Assembly (NCBI GenBank): GCA_029204225.1
Contig: CM055097.1
Coordinates: 14,269,221-14,324,220, forward strand
Reading direction: 5' to 3'
DNA from: Diphasiastrum complanatum
Lineage: Eukaryota; Streptophyta; Lycopodiopsida; Lycopodiales; Lycopodiaceae
DNA: 55,000 bases
The position numbers and the translations under genes were made by a program. The notes beneath the pieces were generated by a model, which had not been told where the DNA came from, ran no database searches, and was given only the letters and a program-made list of their open reading frames with translations. The stretch's first letter is position 1; each line of letters starts with the position of its first letter. Shown in pieces: positions 21,331 through 52,865 of this stretch.

Positions 21331-22370
21331 CATGGCTACAAGTGGTGGATTCATGTTGGAAGGCAATGATAGGCTTACCTCAAGTAACTATTCATCGTGG
21401 AAAGTGGATGGAATCACTTCTTGAGATGAATGATGTTTTAGATATTGTTGTAGGTTTGGAGGAGAGACCAAAAAATCAACAAGATCAAATGAGGTATGAT
21501 AAGAGGGCCAAAAGGGCTCTACACATGATTAAGATGAATGCTACCAATGAACTTTTCAAGGATATTGGTAAGTGCACATCATCTTTCTAGGCTTGGGAAG
21601 CTTTGAAGAAGCTTTATGAATCCAAGTCTACATCAAGATTACTTACTCTTAGGAGGAAAATCTTTCAAAGTTTGCAAAAGAAGGAAGAGAGTACTCATGC
21701 TTTTGTTTTGAGGGTTAAAGCATTCAATGATGAGTTAGCATGTATTGATGAAAGCATTAAGGATGTAGAACTTGGTCAAGTTATATTTAATGGCTTGTTG
21801 GATGATCATGCTAATCTTGTTCAAAGTTTTGCTATTAAAAAGCCTTTGCCAAGTATTGTGGATTTGCAAGAGATCCTGGTGAATGAGGAGTATAGACTTC
21901 AATCAAGAGAAGGTGGATCTACATCGACATCTCATTATGAAGAGGAGGCTATGTTCATCAAAGGCAAGTTCAAGGGCAAAGGCAACGAAAATTGGTCAAA
22001 AGGACAAGATCAAGGTGAGACTTCATCTTTTGGCAAAAAGAAAGATAAGTCAAAGTTAAAATGCTTCTATTGTGGAATCAAAGGGCATTTTGCTAATGAA
22101 TGTTTGAAGAAGCAAAGACATGAATGTAGCAAGCAAATCAACTTTACTACTAATGATGAGGATCTAGGTGGTTGTGATTATCTTTTGATGTGTTCTTCAA
22201 GTCTAATATCAAGTGAAGGTGATAAAGATTCATGGTGGATTGATAGTGGAGCTAGTTCACACATGACTAGTCACAAGGACTTCTTTACTTCTTTGGTCAC
22301 TTATGATGGAGCCAAGAAAGCAATTCACATGGTCAATGGTGGTGAGTGTGTGATTGAGGGAGTCTTATGA
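21331..22370 (+). pseudogene. Copia-type gag with zinc knuckle and protease start
   Basis: Gag starts near 21331 (ATSGGFMLEGNDRLTSSNYS, then SWKV) but needs a frame change near 21400 to continue as RMESLLEMNDVLDIVVGLEE, and has a TAG near 21588. From 21603 a 255-codon ORF is open: an Arg/Lys-rich linker, a CCHC knuckle CFYCGIKGHFANEC (22062-22103), and an aspartic protease motif WWIDSGASSHMTSHKDFF (22232-22285), cut short at 22370. In intact Copia elements GAG-pre-integrase and integrase follow; here they are missing. It is related to, but distinct from, the gag at 11894. Confidence 0.82.
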
Positions 22371-22625
22371 AGGAAGATTGGTTATTGGGAAGATCCAAGG
22401 CATGGTTTTCACATCTCTTCATCAACTCAAAGGATTCTATGATTGTGAATTGATCACTCATGATCGAGATGACAAAAGGTTGGTTGGAGAAGATTACATG
22501 GAGCAAATCGAAAGGCAATTTCTTCAAGGCAAGGGATATCTCATTGGTGAGATTATTGACATTTTTATGGACTCAAGAGGTCTAGATTTATTAGGTTTAA
22601 TACTCATCTTCACCTACTCTACTTC

Positions 22626-23513
22626 ATGTTGGATGGAAAGTTTGGAATCTATCTTTTGATTTATGATGGTGACATTGGTGGCATTGTTTTCACTAACTTT
22701 TGTGAAAATTCGAGATCAAGCAGTGATGAGATCTTGTTGGATCTAGATCATATGTTTGAGAGGGAGTATTTCCAAAGGTTTAGGTCTAAAGATATTCATA
22801 CCTTTGATATCTTTGATGTTCAAGAGAAAGGTAAGCAAGTGGAAGCAACTCACTTTGCTTTACTCACATGTTTTGGAGAATCTTCTTATGTAAATGATGC
22901 TATGCAAGTGGATATTGGTTCTCATGGTTTTCATGTTGGAAAATCAAGTAATGGATCTGGAAAACAAAGTTTTTTCAACGACTTTGATGGTCAAGAGGAA
23001 GATCAAGAGGTTGGTCTCAATGAGCTTCAACAACACAAAAGGAAAGGTGGCAATTTGGAGCCAGTCAAGAGCATCAAAGGAAGGTTATTTGGCAAAGATG
23101 TTATGGATCTATTTTTACAGGTTATTGAAGAGCCAAGTAAGGTCAAAGGAGAAACAAGTAAGTGTTTTTCAAGTTTAATTTACTTGTTCTATCTCATGTT
23201 TGAGCAATTTCATGTGGATGGGTGCAAATTGTCAAGAAATGGTAAAACTAGCTACATTGGTTTGCATCATTTTGATGTTGGAGTTGTACCAGCATTCTTG
23301 GCTGGTTTTGCTGATGGAAATGAAGCTATTGGAGGTTCATTATGTCACTCATTCATGGCCAAGTCATCAAAAGCGTTGATGATATCTTGTGGCAAGATGG
23401 AGATGGAGGCTCATTCATGGAGTTTTATGGTAGAGACATATCAAGAAGGACAAAGTTGGAGGAGACAAGCAAGCAAATGGTTATCACTTACATTTATTGT
23501 TTGGTTGCTGTAA
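22626..23513 (+). CDS. Unknown 295-codon ORF inside the LTR element
   Basis: The longest single ORF in the window that is not part of a known family. It begins MLDGKFGIYLLIYDGD and contains a Gly/Asp/Asn-rich middle (GQEEDQEVGLNELQQHKRKG) and a hydrophobic patch with HFDVGVVPAFLAGFADG. I recognise no reverse transcriptase (YVDD), RNase H or integrase signature and no envelope-like signal. It sits between the cut-off protease and the 3' LTR. It may be a captured or highly diverged sequence, or a chance-open remnant. Confidence 0.35.
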   Translation: MLDGKFGIYLLIYDGDIGGIVFTNFCENSRSSSDEILLDLDHMFEREYFQRFRSKDIHTFDIFDVQEKGKQVEATHFALLTCFGESSYVNDAMQVDIGSHGFHVGKSSNGSGKQSFFNDFDGQEEDQEVGLNELQQHKRKGGNLEPVKSIKGRLFGKDVMDLFLQVIEEPSKVKGETSKCFSSLIYLFYLMFEQFHVDGCKLSRNGKTSYIGLHHFDVGVVPAFLAGFADGNEAIGGSLCHSFMAKSSKALMISCGKMEMEAHSWSFMVETYQEGQSWRRQASKWLSLTFIVWLL

Positions 23514-23776
23514 TTTTTCAGAGATTTAAAAGTTTGAAACATGGAGGGATCATTTCATTCACATTCTATTTGGTTCTTCATGTTCTAGTTATATTTTGAT
23601 GTGTAAAATTGATGTAAGAAATAGTGAAGCATCCAATTCGGACACTATTCTCTATATTAATTATGAAAGATACTTTAGAACCTTAGAAAGGAGATCTATG
23701 CTTAGGATGGAGATCATTCTAAAGTTGGATCAAAATAGTATGGTCAAAACTATGCCTAAACTAGTTGAAGAGGGAG

Positions 23777-24072
23777 TGTGAGAGATTTCAACAAGTTTAG
23801 TCATATTTTGGTAAATTGTCAATCGAAAATCATTTTAGACTTAGAGATAAACTTTTTGAAGTTATATTAGTTTAAAATACATTCAATAAACACTTTTTGA
23901 AAGTGTGGGAAAGTTGGTAGTCGAGTTTGAGAGAGATTCAAATTTGAACTTTGGGTACATTGAATCTAGTCCCAAAATAGTAGGGTTTTTCATATTGGAG
24001 GGAAAGTCAAGTGGCAAAGTCGAGTTTGGATCTGCTATATATTGTTGTAACTCATGGAGAAAGAGATCTTCT

Positions 24073-24110
<38 letters not shown>

Positions 24111-24433
24111 CATCATTATACATGGTTCTCTTTGAGTTCTACTACTCATTGGTGCACTCTCATGATGTTATCTTGCAATTCTATGTATATAATGATCATT
24201 TATTGCTATTTTCAGTTCCACTCGTGTGAAATACAGTAGGGTGCTATAGTTGTACAGACAACAATTATATTTTATGTTTTGGTTCATGTTTGGTCAGTAT
24301 CTCTTAGAGTTTGCATCTCATTTTGTATGTAGATGCTGATTTTTCTACATTGGTAGGATTGTTGGTTTGCTCCTTTTTTAACCAAAGATCAAGGACATGG
24401 ATTTGGATCTTGAATGATCTGAAATCCTTCACA
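23777..24433 (+). repeat. 3' LTR (657 bp)
   Basis: Near copy of 20093-20735. The TATA-like CTATATAAAAG is changed to CTTTTTGAAAG, and the CT microsatellite at about 24068-24106 is expanded compared with the 5' LTR. Both differences arose after insertion. Confidence 0.88.
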
Positions 24434-25645
24434 ATATCAACCTATGACATCATAGAAAATCGAATATGGATGAGTGAGCCCAAACTCAAGTCACGTACAA
24501 ATGGAGTGACACAAGTGTCACTGCTTTTATTCAAGTGATTAGCTTTTAAAGTTTTTGTTTATTTCTCAAAATTTACTATTTTAGAATATACATCTTTCTT
24601 TGCGAAATGTATAACTATTATTTTAAAGATATATTGTTTTTTTTTTCTTTTGTATAGATTGTTACATGAGATACTCCTAGATGAAAGTGTAATGAAAAAA
24701 AGAGACTCAAGATGTTGAGTGCAATTGGAATGAACCATAATTCATATCATGCATATTTCAAGGATTGCATTTTATATCGAGGTGATTTTGAGTCACTTTA
24801 GAAATGCTCCAAATGTGACATGCTCTTCGATATGGAGATGACTTGGAAGAGACCAACATCCACAAGGTGTTTGTTACAACTCCCTAGATCTCCGATTGCC
24901 TTGAAGGTTGATGCACACCCCATACCAATGACAATGCATCGTATCCACCCATCCATAGGGTCACTACCGACCCACCCCCATGCACTGGAGCTATCGACAT
25001 CCTCATGCCTAGTCAAGCCTCCGACAATAAACGATGTCTCATACCACCAACCATCGCCCTTGTTCTCTCTAGCACACATCTCCTGGCCTGGAGATACATT
25101 ATGGCTATTGCACGTGCTTTCCATAATTTGACTTTCACTTGATTTTTCTTCATCTCTCTTGCAGTTTTATCTCCCCACCTTTGATTTTGATTCAAGTTAA
25201 TTGATATTTCCTTAAAAATGTTGCCTTCTAGAATCCTACAACTATTAAGAGTTGCAATTGATTATAATATCTAGCCTCTTCAAAAAAATTTACACCTAAA
25301 AGAAGAGTCAACACATGTATAATACTATCTTTATTTGCTAAAATTGCACTTATCATGATTAAAAATTTCCAAAATTTTTACAATATTATAATCAAACTAT
25401 TTTTTAAAGCCCACCTCAGAATTTTTTTTTTTTGGTGAAGACTCATGTATGGGCTTACATGTAACTTTTATCAAGAATTGTACGAGAATTTTTACAATTT
25501 TACAATTTTCTACTATCTCTAGAATTATAATGATGACTTACATGAATCCCATGGATTCCAAAGCTTAAGATTTAGAATTTTACATGTATTTTCCTAGTCG
25601 TAAAATCAATTTTTGTTTCTTCATGAAGAAAAAGGAGTTGCTTTA
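24434..25645. other. No gene recognised
   Basis: AT-rich DNA with a GC-richer patch at about 24820-25130, open in both directions for about 100 codons but with no recognisable domain. It is probably compositional. Confidence 0.45.
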
Positions 25646-25915
25646 GAGAACGTAATTTCTGTGCCTCCTTATGTGGAAAGTGAATGTAAAATTTTTTTAC
25701 ATGACCTTCCGCAAGGAAGGTGCTTGTAAAAAAATATTTACAGCAAAAAGAAGAAAAAAAAAGTAAAAAAAGTTTTCACGCCGCGAAAGCACCTCCTCGG
25801 CCATTCTGCCGCGGGAAGGGCCTTCCGCCTTTGGCTCGCTGGCGGAATGGCCTCGGAGGGTGACCTCCTCCTCCCCCCCCCCAATAAAATTGTGTACAAC
25901 AGAAAGAATAAAGAA
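25646..25915. repeat. Dispersed repeat, copy 1 (pair with 31116-31310)
   Basis: Shared blocks in the same order: AGAACGTAAT.TCTGTG, a TTTTTTTA run, a CCTTCCGC.AAGG block, an A-rich AAGAAGAAAAAAAA block, a CCTCGG...GGGCCT block, and a C-run. The centre (25798-25855) is a GC-rich inverted repeat (GCCATTCTGCCGC against GCGGAATGGCC). Confidence 0.6.
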
Positions 25916-25991
25916 GTTACCGTTTATCAAAAAGTTAACATGTTTTTCATTGTATATATAATCATTTTTTGAGAAAAGTTGTAGATTCCAT

Positions 25992-26371
25992 TATGTATTA
26001 TGGAATGAGCCGGGCACAGGCCATTTTGCCCGGTAAGGATTTCGAAAAAAAATTGGGCAAGGCCCGGAGGGGCCAAGCCTAAATTCTTTTGGAAAGCCGA
26101 AATTGGGCAGAATGGGATGTGCCCGGCTCATTCCATTGCGTAATGGAGTATTTGACATGCCATTTACAAAGCATATTCAGCAATTTGATTTTTTTTGGAT
26201 CAATCAAAAACTGCCATGTGGCAGTTTGACGCGCGTAGTTTGACACATAGTGACGCGCATCTAGAATGGGCTTCAGAATTTTCAAATTTTTTTAAAAAAA
26301 TTTAGTGACATTTTATGCTTTTTAAAAAGCCCAAAAATTGGGCGTAATCTGCACAAAGAATCCATTACTGG
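25992..26371. repeat. Dispersed foldback repeat, copy 2
   Basis: Partner of 5033-5395. ATGGAATGAGCCGGGCACA at 25999-26018 is an exact inverted complement of TGTGCCCGGCTCATTCCAT at about 26119-26138, giving a 19-bp stem. The copy ends in TCCATTAC like copy 1. Confidence 0.7.
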
Positions 26372-26404
26372 ACCGTGCGAGCTTTTCTGAGCAAAGCAAG
26401 TTTT

Positions 26405-26560
26405 GGCCCTGCCTTAGAGACAGGAGCACTGCCTTATAGGCAGGGGCACTTTTGGCCCTGCCGTAGGCAGGGGCTTAGTTCAGGTGTTTTGCATTCTTCT
26501 CTTATGCTCGCTTGATGCTACAACGAGGAAAAGGTGTTTTGCATTCTTCTCTTATTCTTC
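26405..26560. repeat. GC-rich mini-hairpins and a 50-bp-period duplication
   Basis: CTGCCTTA(G/T)A(G)GCAGG... units recur three times in 26408-26475, each nearly self-complementary (GCCCTGCCGTAGGCAGGGGC). Then AGGTGTTTTGCATTCTTCTC occurs at 26482 and 26532. Confidence 0.6.
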
Positions 26561-26732
26561 CATAGCCAGAAAGGACGAGTTTCGGGCAAGTAGCCGAATT
26601 CAGACACGGTACTCTAGAAGAGAAAACGTTTTTTGCACCCAAGAAGATATGGCTGTATTTTTCGCATCCAAGAAGTTCTGTCAGACATTCTGGGTCCAGG
26701 GTTTTAGTAGTAGTATCATTGAAGATAATAGA

Positions 26733-27925
26733 TTAAATCTCCACCACGTCTTTCTCAGAAAGTATTGAAGGATCATCCTTACTCTCTCTCTCTTTCTTCG
26801 AGAAGCTCAATCTTGATTTTGTCAATCGACATAAACTGTCTTCCAATAGTCCTCGTTCTTTTACTTCTTTTTCTGTAGCAAACTCAGGTTGCAAATTCTC
26901 AACTAGATCTCTTTCTGCAACAACTTCTTTTGTTTCCAGTTTTGGTTTAGCTCCAGAATTCGTAATATTTCTGTGTTCCTCTACTTTTGAACTGAACATA
27001 GGCACTGATGAAGCCACAGCTTCCTCCTCTTCTATGAGCTCAATGGGGTTCTGATCACATGGTATGTCTGTTGTAGCTACACTTATTGTTTCTTCTGTGC
27101 CTATGAAATTACTCAAGGCCTTATTTTGGTCATTTATGTATGTGGGGTATTTATCCTTCGGAGCTTGAAAATCTGTTTTATCATCCAAAATTGCATCTGT
27201 AACATTTTCAGAGAGGTCCTTAATGATATTAGAAACTAGTTCAAAAGGATCCTGTAAGTCCAAAGTTTCAATGGTGGAGATGTCAAGATGATCCTCTTGC
27301 GTTTATGTTGCATGTTCTACTGGTATGAGTTCTCGTTCTTCAATTTTAAATACAACACTGGATTCTTTGTGTGGATCCTCCAGAACCTCTACAATTTTTG
27401 ATTTCGATTCATCTGGGAAAGCGGTTGAGTAATTGCCTCCTGAGGCTTGTTCTTCTGTTGCTTCTGTTTCTATTCCCATCTTGAGCTACCCACATGAGGA
27501 GTTTTCATCTGATGCCATTTCGCCATGACGTTTCTGCATCTTGTATCAGTTTTTCTTCAGCAACAGTCTTCTTTTTGTTTGAGGGTTCTATGGAAATATC
27601 TAGGTCATCTTCATGAGAAAGCTGGTCTTCATCCTGAGCTTTGATCTCTGCCACCACTAGCGTCTCCTTGCCATTTGCCTGTGGCTTTGCTGTCCATTCT
27701 CCCATTGGCTCAAAATTCTGCAGTGAATCCCTTTTCTTAAGTACTTGCAAATGATCTTGTTTAATGAAAAGTTATGATTAGAACTGTCAGTGTAGTGAAC
27801 CTGGACTAACTTAAGATTTCTAGATTTTGCATTAGAATACTTACAAAATAGCTGCAGCATCGCCATATCGCCATTCTGACAATGGGTTTCAATGCTACTG
27901 TTTTGGGAGGTTTCGAATCTTTCAT
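26733..27925 (-). pseudogene. Broken gene for an acidic, Lys/Glu-rich protein (unrecognised)
   Basis: A possible first exon (27845-27925, 27 codons from ATG, starting MKDSKPPKTVALKPIVR) ends at a GT donor (GTAAGT). The next exon starts after an AG at 27717 in the same phase (NFEPMGEWTAKPQANG). The frame continues for about 330 codons in all, but with a frameshift near 27510-27540 and in-frame TAG (about 27487) and TAA (about 27305). The last 176 codons (27263-26733) are open and rich in Glu, Lys, Ser and Val, with no globular domain that I recognise. The codon pattern is more gene-like than the surroundings, so I read it as a decayed host gene. Confidence 0.5.
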
Positions 27926-30900
27926 ACCAAATCGTCATATGTTGAAACTGTTGGTTTTTAAAGAAAGAACTTACTCTCTTAGACCGTTTGAAAAGCTAAA
28001 ACTTAGATTTATTCTGGTTCTCTCTTATAGCCTCATTATATATATTACGATATTTGTTGCTTTTGAACTGCGTTCAACATCATGATGCATTGAGATTGTG
28101 TCTAGCTTATTTGGTGTTTTATTATAGTTGATTAAGGGGACTGTGATCATAAATAATCTAGTAACATCAACAAAAGTAATCAAGATAAGATAACAATTAG
28201 CAGCATAAAGAAGTAAAAAGTTCAAGCAATACACGTACCACTCTGATCACTTGAACAAGAGAACATGCTGACTTGAACATAGACCTAGCTGTTCTCAAGC
28301 TTAGGGATGAGATGCCCAAAATTTTGTCTATGGATATCCTAGAGGCTAGACCTCTTGGGCATAAGAACCTAGCGACATTCATACTTGGCTCAACTAGGAT
28401 TAACGCTTACATTCATATTATGAGCGTCTACATACATTGGACAATCTCACTTTCAACATGACTGACGTACCTTGATGGGTTTTGATTCAATCACTATTGA
28501 ATAAGCTGTTCATTTGCTCATGATGTTTTTTTCTTGTAGTTTGAAATTGGAATTTGGTATATCCTTCTACATTTTCAACTTTCTCCTCATTTAAAGCATA
28601 CTTAGAACAAATCTCGAGTTTAAGCTTTCTGAATCAATATGAATAGATTCACAATTTGGTTCAAATTCAAATTTTTGTCTTGGGAAAAACAATTATTTTT
28701 GTGGTTATAAGTTAAAAATCAAAAAATAAAGATGAGGCATTTCGAATCTTTTGCAGTAGGATACTCTGAACTTGCAAACCAAGAAGTTGACCAAGTTTGA
28801 ATTGATGCAGTTCCCATGCACTTGTGACTATGGTTTACAGTTTTTCCTTTCAAGTCCTTTCTAATGTGCTTCCATCAGCTGCGCATTGCCGAGGATATGT
28901 TGATTTCAATTCCTCTTTTGTTGTTCGTTAGTTGTTATGTATATCCTTAAGGGAACCGCATTTAACTTTTGGTTTTCAAACCGATACCTATATTAACATG
29001 TGCTACTTCTCCAATGCTGCTCTAGCTAAGCCACAGTAGAGTATTTTGGAGCTGGACAACTAATCTCTAACTTAAGATTTTCACTGTTGATTTCAAATCG
29101 TCAAGTGTGTCTTGTGCATCTTGAAACTAGGGGATCCTAGTTGAGAATCAATTATTGGTCTAACAAAGATCTTGGATCTCACTGAAGTCTAAATGGGATT
29201 AACCTCTTCAACAGTAGTGAACTTCATTTCAAAATTGAATTCTTGTATTAATAAATACCATTTGGAATTACATCCTCTCAATTTAACGAAAATCACAAAT
29301 CTACTTAAGGATTGATGGTCTTCCTACATTGTAATATAATGCTTGCAAATTCTCATGACATAAATTCTCGTTAATGGATTACTTACATTGAGAAGAGTCC
29401 AACAACTTTTTCTTTCAAAAGAAATCTGAATCGTATGCACAGATTTTTTTAGAGGCAATGTATTGTGAGCATATGCTCTTAGAAGGGCTATGAAAGAATC
29501 TCGTAAGCCAAGAACAGGCTCTCTTTAACTAGCGATCTTAGGAATAGATGACCCTCTTACCTTCCAAATCTAATCGTAATCTACCAGTAACAAATAATTA
29601 GATAATGCTATCCAAGGTCATAAATAATTATTTGAAAAAACTACATTTAGAATAGATCTGGTGGTACATGCTGGAAACATGCTGGCATTAAGGCTGGCCC
29701 CAAATTTTGGCATGTGGCAAGAGAGAATCTGGTTCTCTAGTCTTGTTCTGACTAATGGCCCTACATCCTAGCTCGTGTCAAATGATTTTAATCCAACCAT
29801 GTTTATAATGATAAGACGTTTGCTAGGTCTTCATAAAATCATTCTTCTAAAACGTTTCTCCTTATTGTGTTCTATAGAGTTGAGCTGGTTGGTTGGAGAT
29901 AGAAATGACTCCTACTTTTGGCCCATGGATGGCTTGGATTTTGCAAATTGCACTTTACACGTTGGGTTTTTTTCTTGGTTGACAAACCTTAATCAATATT
30001 AATATATTTAGATACAAGAAATAAACGATCCCAAGGTGGACGTGACTTTTAGATAGAAGTGGGTTCACCACATTTTTGCCACCATTTATGGGAGTATTGT
30101 CTCCAAGTAGCAGGAAACTTGAAAGAGATTATGCTTCAAATAAGTTAAGTGGCAATGCACTCTTTAGAATAAATGGGCATGACTTTCCATGTCATTATCA
30201 TAGAGGGGACAAGATAGATTGTCTAAGAAAGGAAACTTGGGTTTGAGCGGTAAGCATGAAGCAATAAACATCAAAGAGCAAGACCATTCGAAGTTACATC
30301 AAAGAGCATGACTACGTGTTTTTTGAAATCTTTGTATAGGAATATGGGATCGTGGGAAATGGTACTCGTCTATTGGCACTTTTTCTTTTTTTATTTGGGA
30401 GGGGAAGGGGGGGGGGGGGGGGCGTGGTTTGGATGCTATACATGACTTTGATTCTGAGAAAGATGATACCCTCTCAGGTGGTAAAATAAATTCACATTTT
30501 AAATGCAAGGGGTTCTTTGAGACCTGAAAGAACAGATTTTAGCAAGAGGCAAGTCTTCAATGGCCCCAAAAGGGCAAACTTCAAAATGCAACAAGCGTTC
30601 AATGGTCTTGAAGGATGAATTTTGAGTGAGGTTTACCACACAATGTATCTTTATGTGGCTTGAAGAAGGGATTTCAAGAGTGATTTCACCCATAGGACAA
30701 CATTCACAATTAGAATGGTATCACATATATCATCTCAAACTCAAGTGGATGAACCCACATACCAAAATCTTATCCACTATGCTTTCATTGAATGGTCTAG
30801 AAGAATATTTACAAATTTTGGAACATGAAAATTTAGAAGAATATTTACATTCAAAATGTTGAAGTAAATAAAAAATTGGCAATCTTATTTTTCCCCAACT

Positions 30901-31115
30901 TGTTAGATGGCAAAAGAAACTATTGAAATTAGACATGAGAAAGATTTTAAAATATAAACGAAATAGTCATTACTAGCAAAACCAGTTCCTTGATCATGAC
31001 TACTTGTTTGTTGATGCTTGGACAATGGCCTTCCCTTCAAGGAGGGCCCTCGGACGAGTCCTTCCACCCCACGTAAAATCACTTTTAGCATTTTAACAAA
31101 GGAAATGGAACAGCC
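27926..31115. other. Anonymous intergenic DNA
   Basis: Only short ORFs in unrelated frames. A G-run (about 30407-30422) and a local duplication of AGAAGAATATTTACA near 30798 and 30836 are the only structures seen. Confidence 0.5.
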
Positions 31116-31310
31116 TCACAGAACGTAATCTGTGAGCCAAATTTTTTTATGGCAAAATTTATTTACGCACGTTCCGCTCGCAAGGTGTGTGTTAAAAAAT
31201 TTCACAAAAAAAGAAGAAAAAAAAGCTCCATCCTCGGGTGTAGAGCCTTTTCGGGTGGAAGGGCCTCGGAGCCGGATCTTCCCCCCAAAAAAGAAGATAA
31301 ATAAGGCAAA
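31116..31310. repeat. Dispersed repeat, copy 2 (pair with 25646-25915)
   Basis: Carries AGAACGTAATCTGTG, the ACGTTCCGCTCGCAAGG block, the AAAGAAGAAAAAAAAG block, CCTCGG and a CCCCCC run in the same order as copy 1, but lacks the copy-1 central inverted repeat in full. Its end is about 750 bp upstream of the methyltransferase upstream ORFs. Confidence 0.6.
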
Positions 31311-31985
31311 ACAAGTAAGTTTCACATTACAAATTTTTTCAATGACGACTTTAATTATAATTGTAGTTTATTGTTTTCGAGAATGTACTAAAGTTTCCCA
31401 CGTTTACATAAATGTAACTCCGATAAATAAACAACAAAAGCAACAATTAAGACGTATGTGATTTTACTAATACTAAGAGACTTCATTTTATTAATGATGA
31501 ATTAAATTCTATAAAAAAATGTACATGTATGTATATTCCATAAAACAAACCTACTTAAAATACATTCTAACCAAGGCAGGGCCATGTGGCCTCGACCACT
31601 TTACTCTTGTTTTAACAAGCAAAGGCCTTTAAATTTTTTTCCAATTAGTTTTAAAAATGTATAAGACTGAAGTTTAGGAATGTACGTGCTTACCTCAGAA
31701 CCTCACATGTATAGTGTACATGTGGGGGCATGTCGGGTGTCCCCGTGGCAGGTCTGCCAAGACTTCTTAACGGCACTTGAAGCCCCCACCGTTGGATATA
31801 TTTTAAAGCATACGGATTCTGCCACGTTGCATCTTTGGACCATTCGAAATCTTTCAAGTGGCACCAGACAAATCGTGGGATTACTTTAACTGGGCGCGCT
31901 TAAAATTAGTCGTGCCGTTAAGGTATAGTTGCTCGCCGTCGTCTTCGTTTTATACATGGGAGAGCTTTTTTTTCTTCGTTTATGC

Positions 31986-32035
<50 letters not shown>

Positions 32036-32056
32036 GAAGTGTTTTGGATCGTGACG
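31311..32056 (+). promoter_or_regulatory. Promoter region and upper leader of the methyltransferase gene
   Basis: No convincing TATA box is seen in the 300 bp before the GA tract; TATAGTTG at about 31924 is weak. A (GA)n tract spans 31986-32031, a place and composition common in plant leaders and a possible site for GAGA-binding (BPC) factors. An ATG at 31956 would open a 32-codon reading frame through the GA tract if transcription begins above it. The transcription start cannot be set from sequence alone. Confidence 0.45.
31986..32031. repeat. (GA)n microsatellite in the leader
   Basis: About 22 uninterrupted AG units ending 26 bp before the first upstream ORF. Its length is likely variable between individuals. 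Confidence 0.95.
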
Positions 32057-32089
32057 ATGCTGAGTTCTGTATCGAGGAGGAGGAGGTAA
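32057..32089 (+). CDS. Upstream ORF 1 (10 codons) in the leader
   Basis: ATG...TAA encodes MLSSVSRRRR. Its TAA shares the final A with the ATG of the next upstream ORF (TAATG). A ribosome that ends here would be placed next to the second start. It lies in the leader of the methyltransferase mRNA if transcription starts at or above the GA tract. Confidence 0.55.
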   Translation: MLSSVSRRRR

Positions 32090-32166
32090 TGCAGCAGAAA
32101 GGAAAGTCTCAAAATAAGCGATCGCGAACATTTTCTCGTAGTCGCTTAGCTATCGAAGGCGTTTGA
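32089..32166 (+). CDS. Upstream ORF 2 (25 codons), candidate phosphocholine-sensing uORF
   Basis: ATG at 32089 to TGA at 32164 encodes a basic 25-residue peptide beginning MQQKGKSQNKRSRT and ending RLAIEGV. It lies 167 bases upstream of the main ATG. Plant phosphoethanolamine N-methyltransferase mRNAs (Arabidopsis NMT1/XIPOTL1) are known to carry a conserved uORF, which as I recall is also 25 codons, that lowers translation when phosphocholine is high. The matching length and place support homology. Residue-level conservation was not checked. Confidence 0.72.
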   Translation: MQQKGKSQNKRSRTFSRSRLAIEGV

Positions 32167-32332
32167 CAAACCTCATCCTGCCGCTTTCCCTACCATTCAT
32201 TGTGTGCTGCGTTTTTGCTCTGCTGCTTGCAAGCTCCCTTCCAAAGGACAGGGGTAGCGCAAGGTTTGCTGGCTGTTTAGCTGCCGGTTACACACATTTC
32301 CAGGATCTGCGAAGATTTTTCCCGTTTCAATC

Positions 32333-52865
<20,533 letters not shown>

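Larger units (their letters stand above)
20093..24433 (+). mobile_element. LTR retrotransposon with both LTRs, lacking integrase and reverse transcriptase
   Basis: The 5' LTR (20093-20735) and 3' LTR (23777-24433) match along their length. A primer site TGGTATCAAAGC follows the 5' LTR and a purine tract GAAGAGGGAG precedes the 3' LTR. The flanks ATATA and ATATC could be a 5-bp target duplication with one change. Inside are a Copia-type gag with a zinc knuckle and the start of the protease, then a 295-codon ORF of unknown nature. At 4.3 kb it is too short for a full Copia (about 5 kb), and no RT, RNase H or integrase motif is seen, so it would need another element's enzymes to move. Confidence 0.85.

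Noticed and set aside
24798-25131. A gene in the GC-richer patch
   Set aside because: Both strands are open for about 100 codons with no domain, no splice pattern and no conserved motif.
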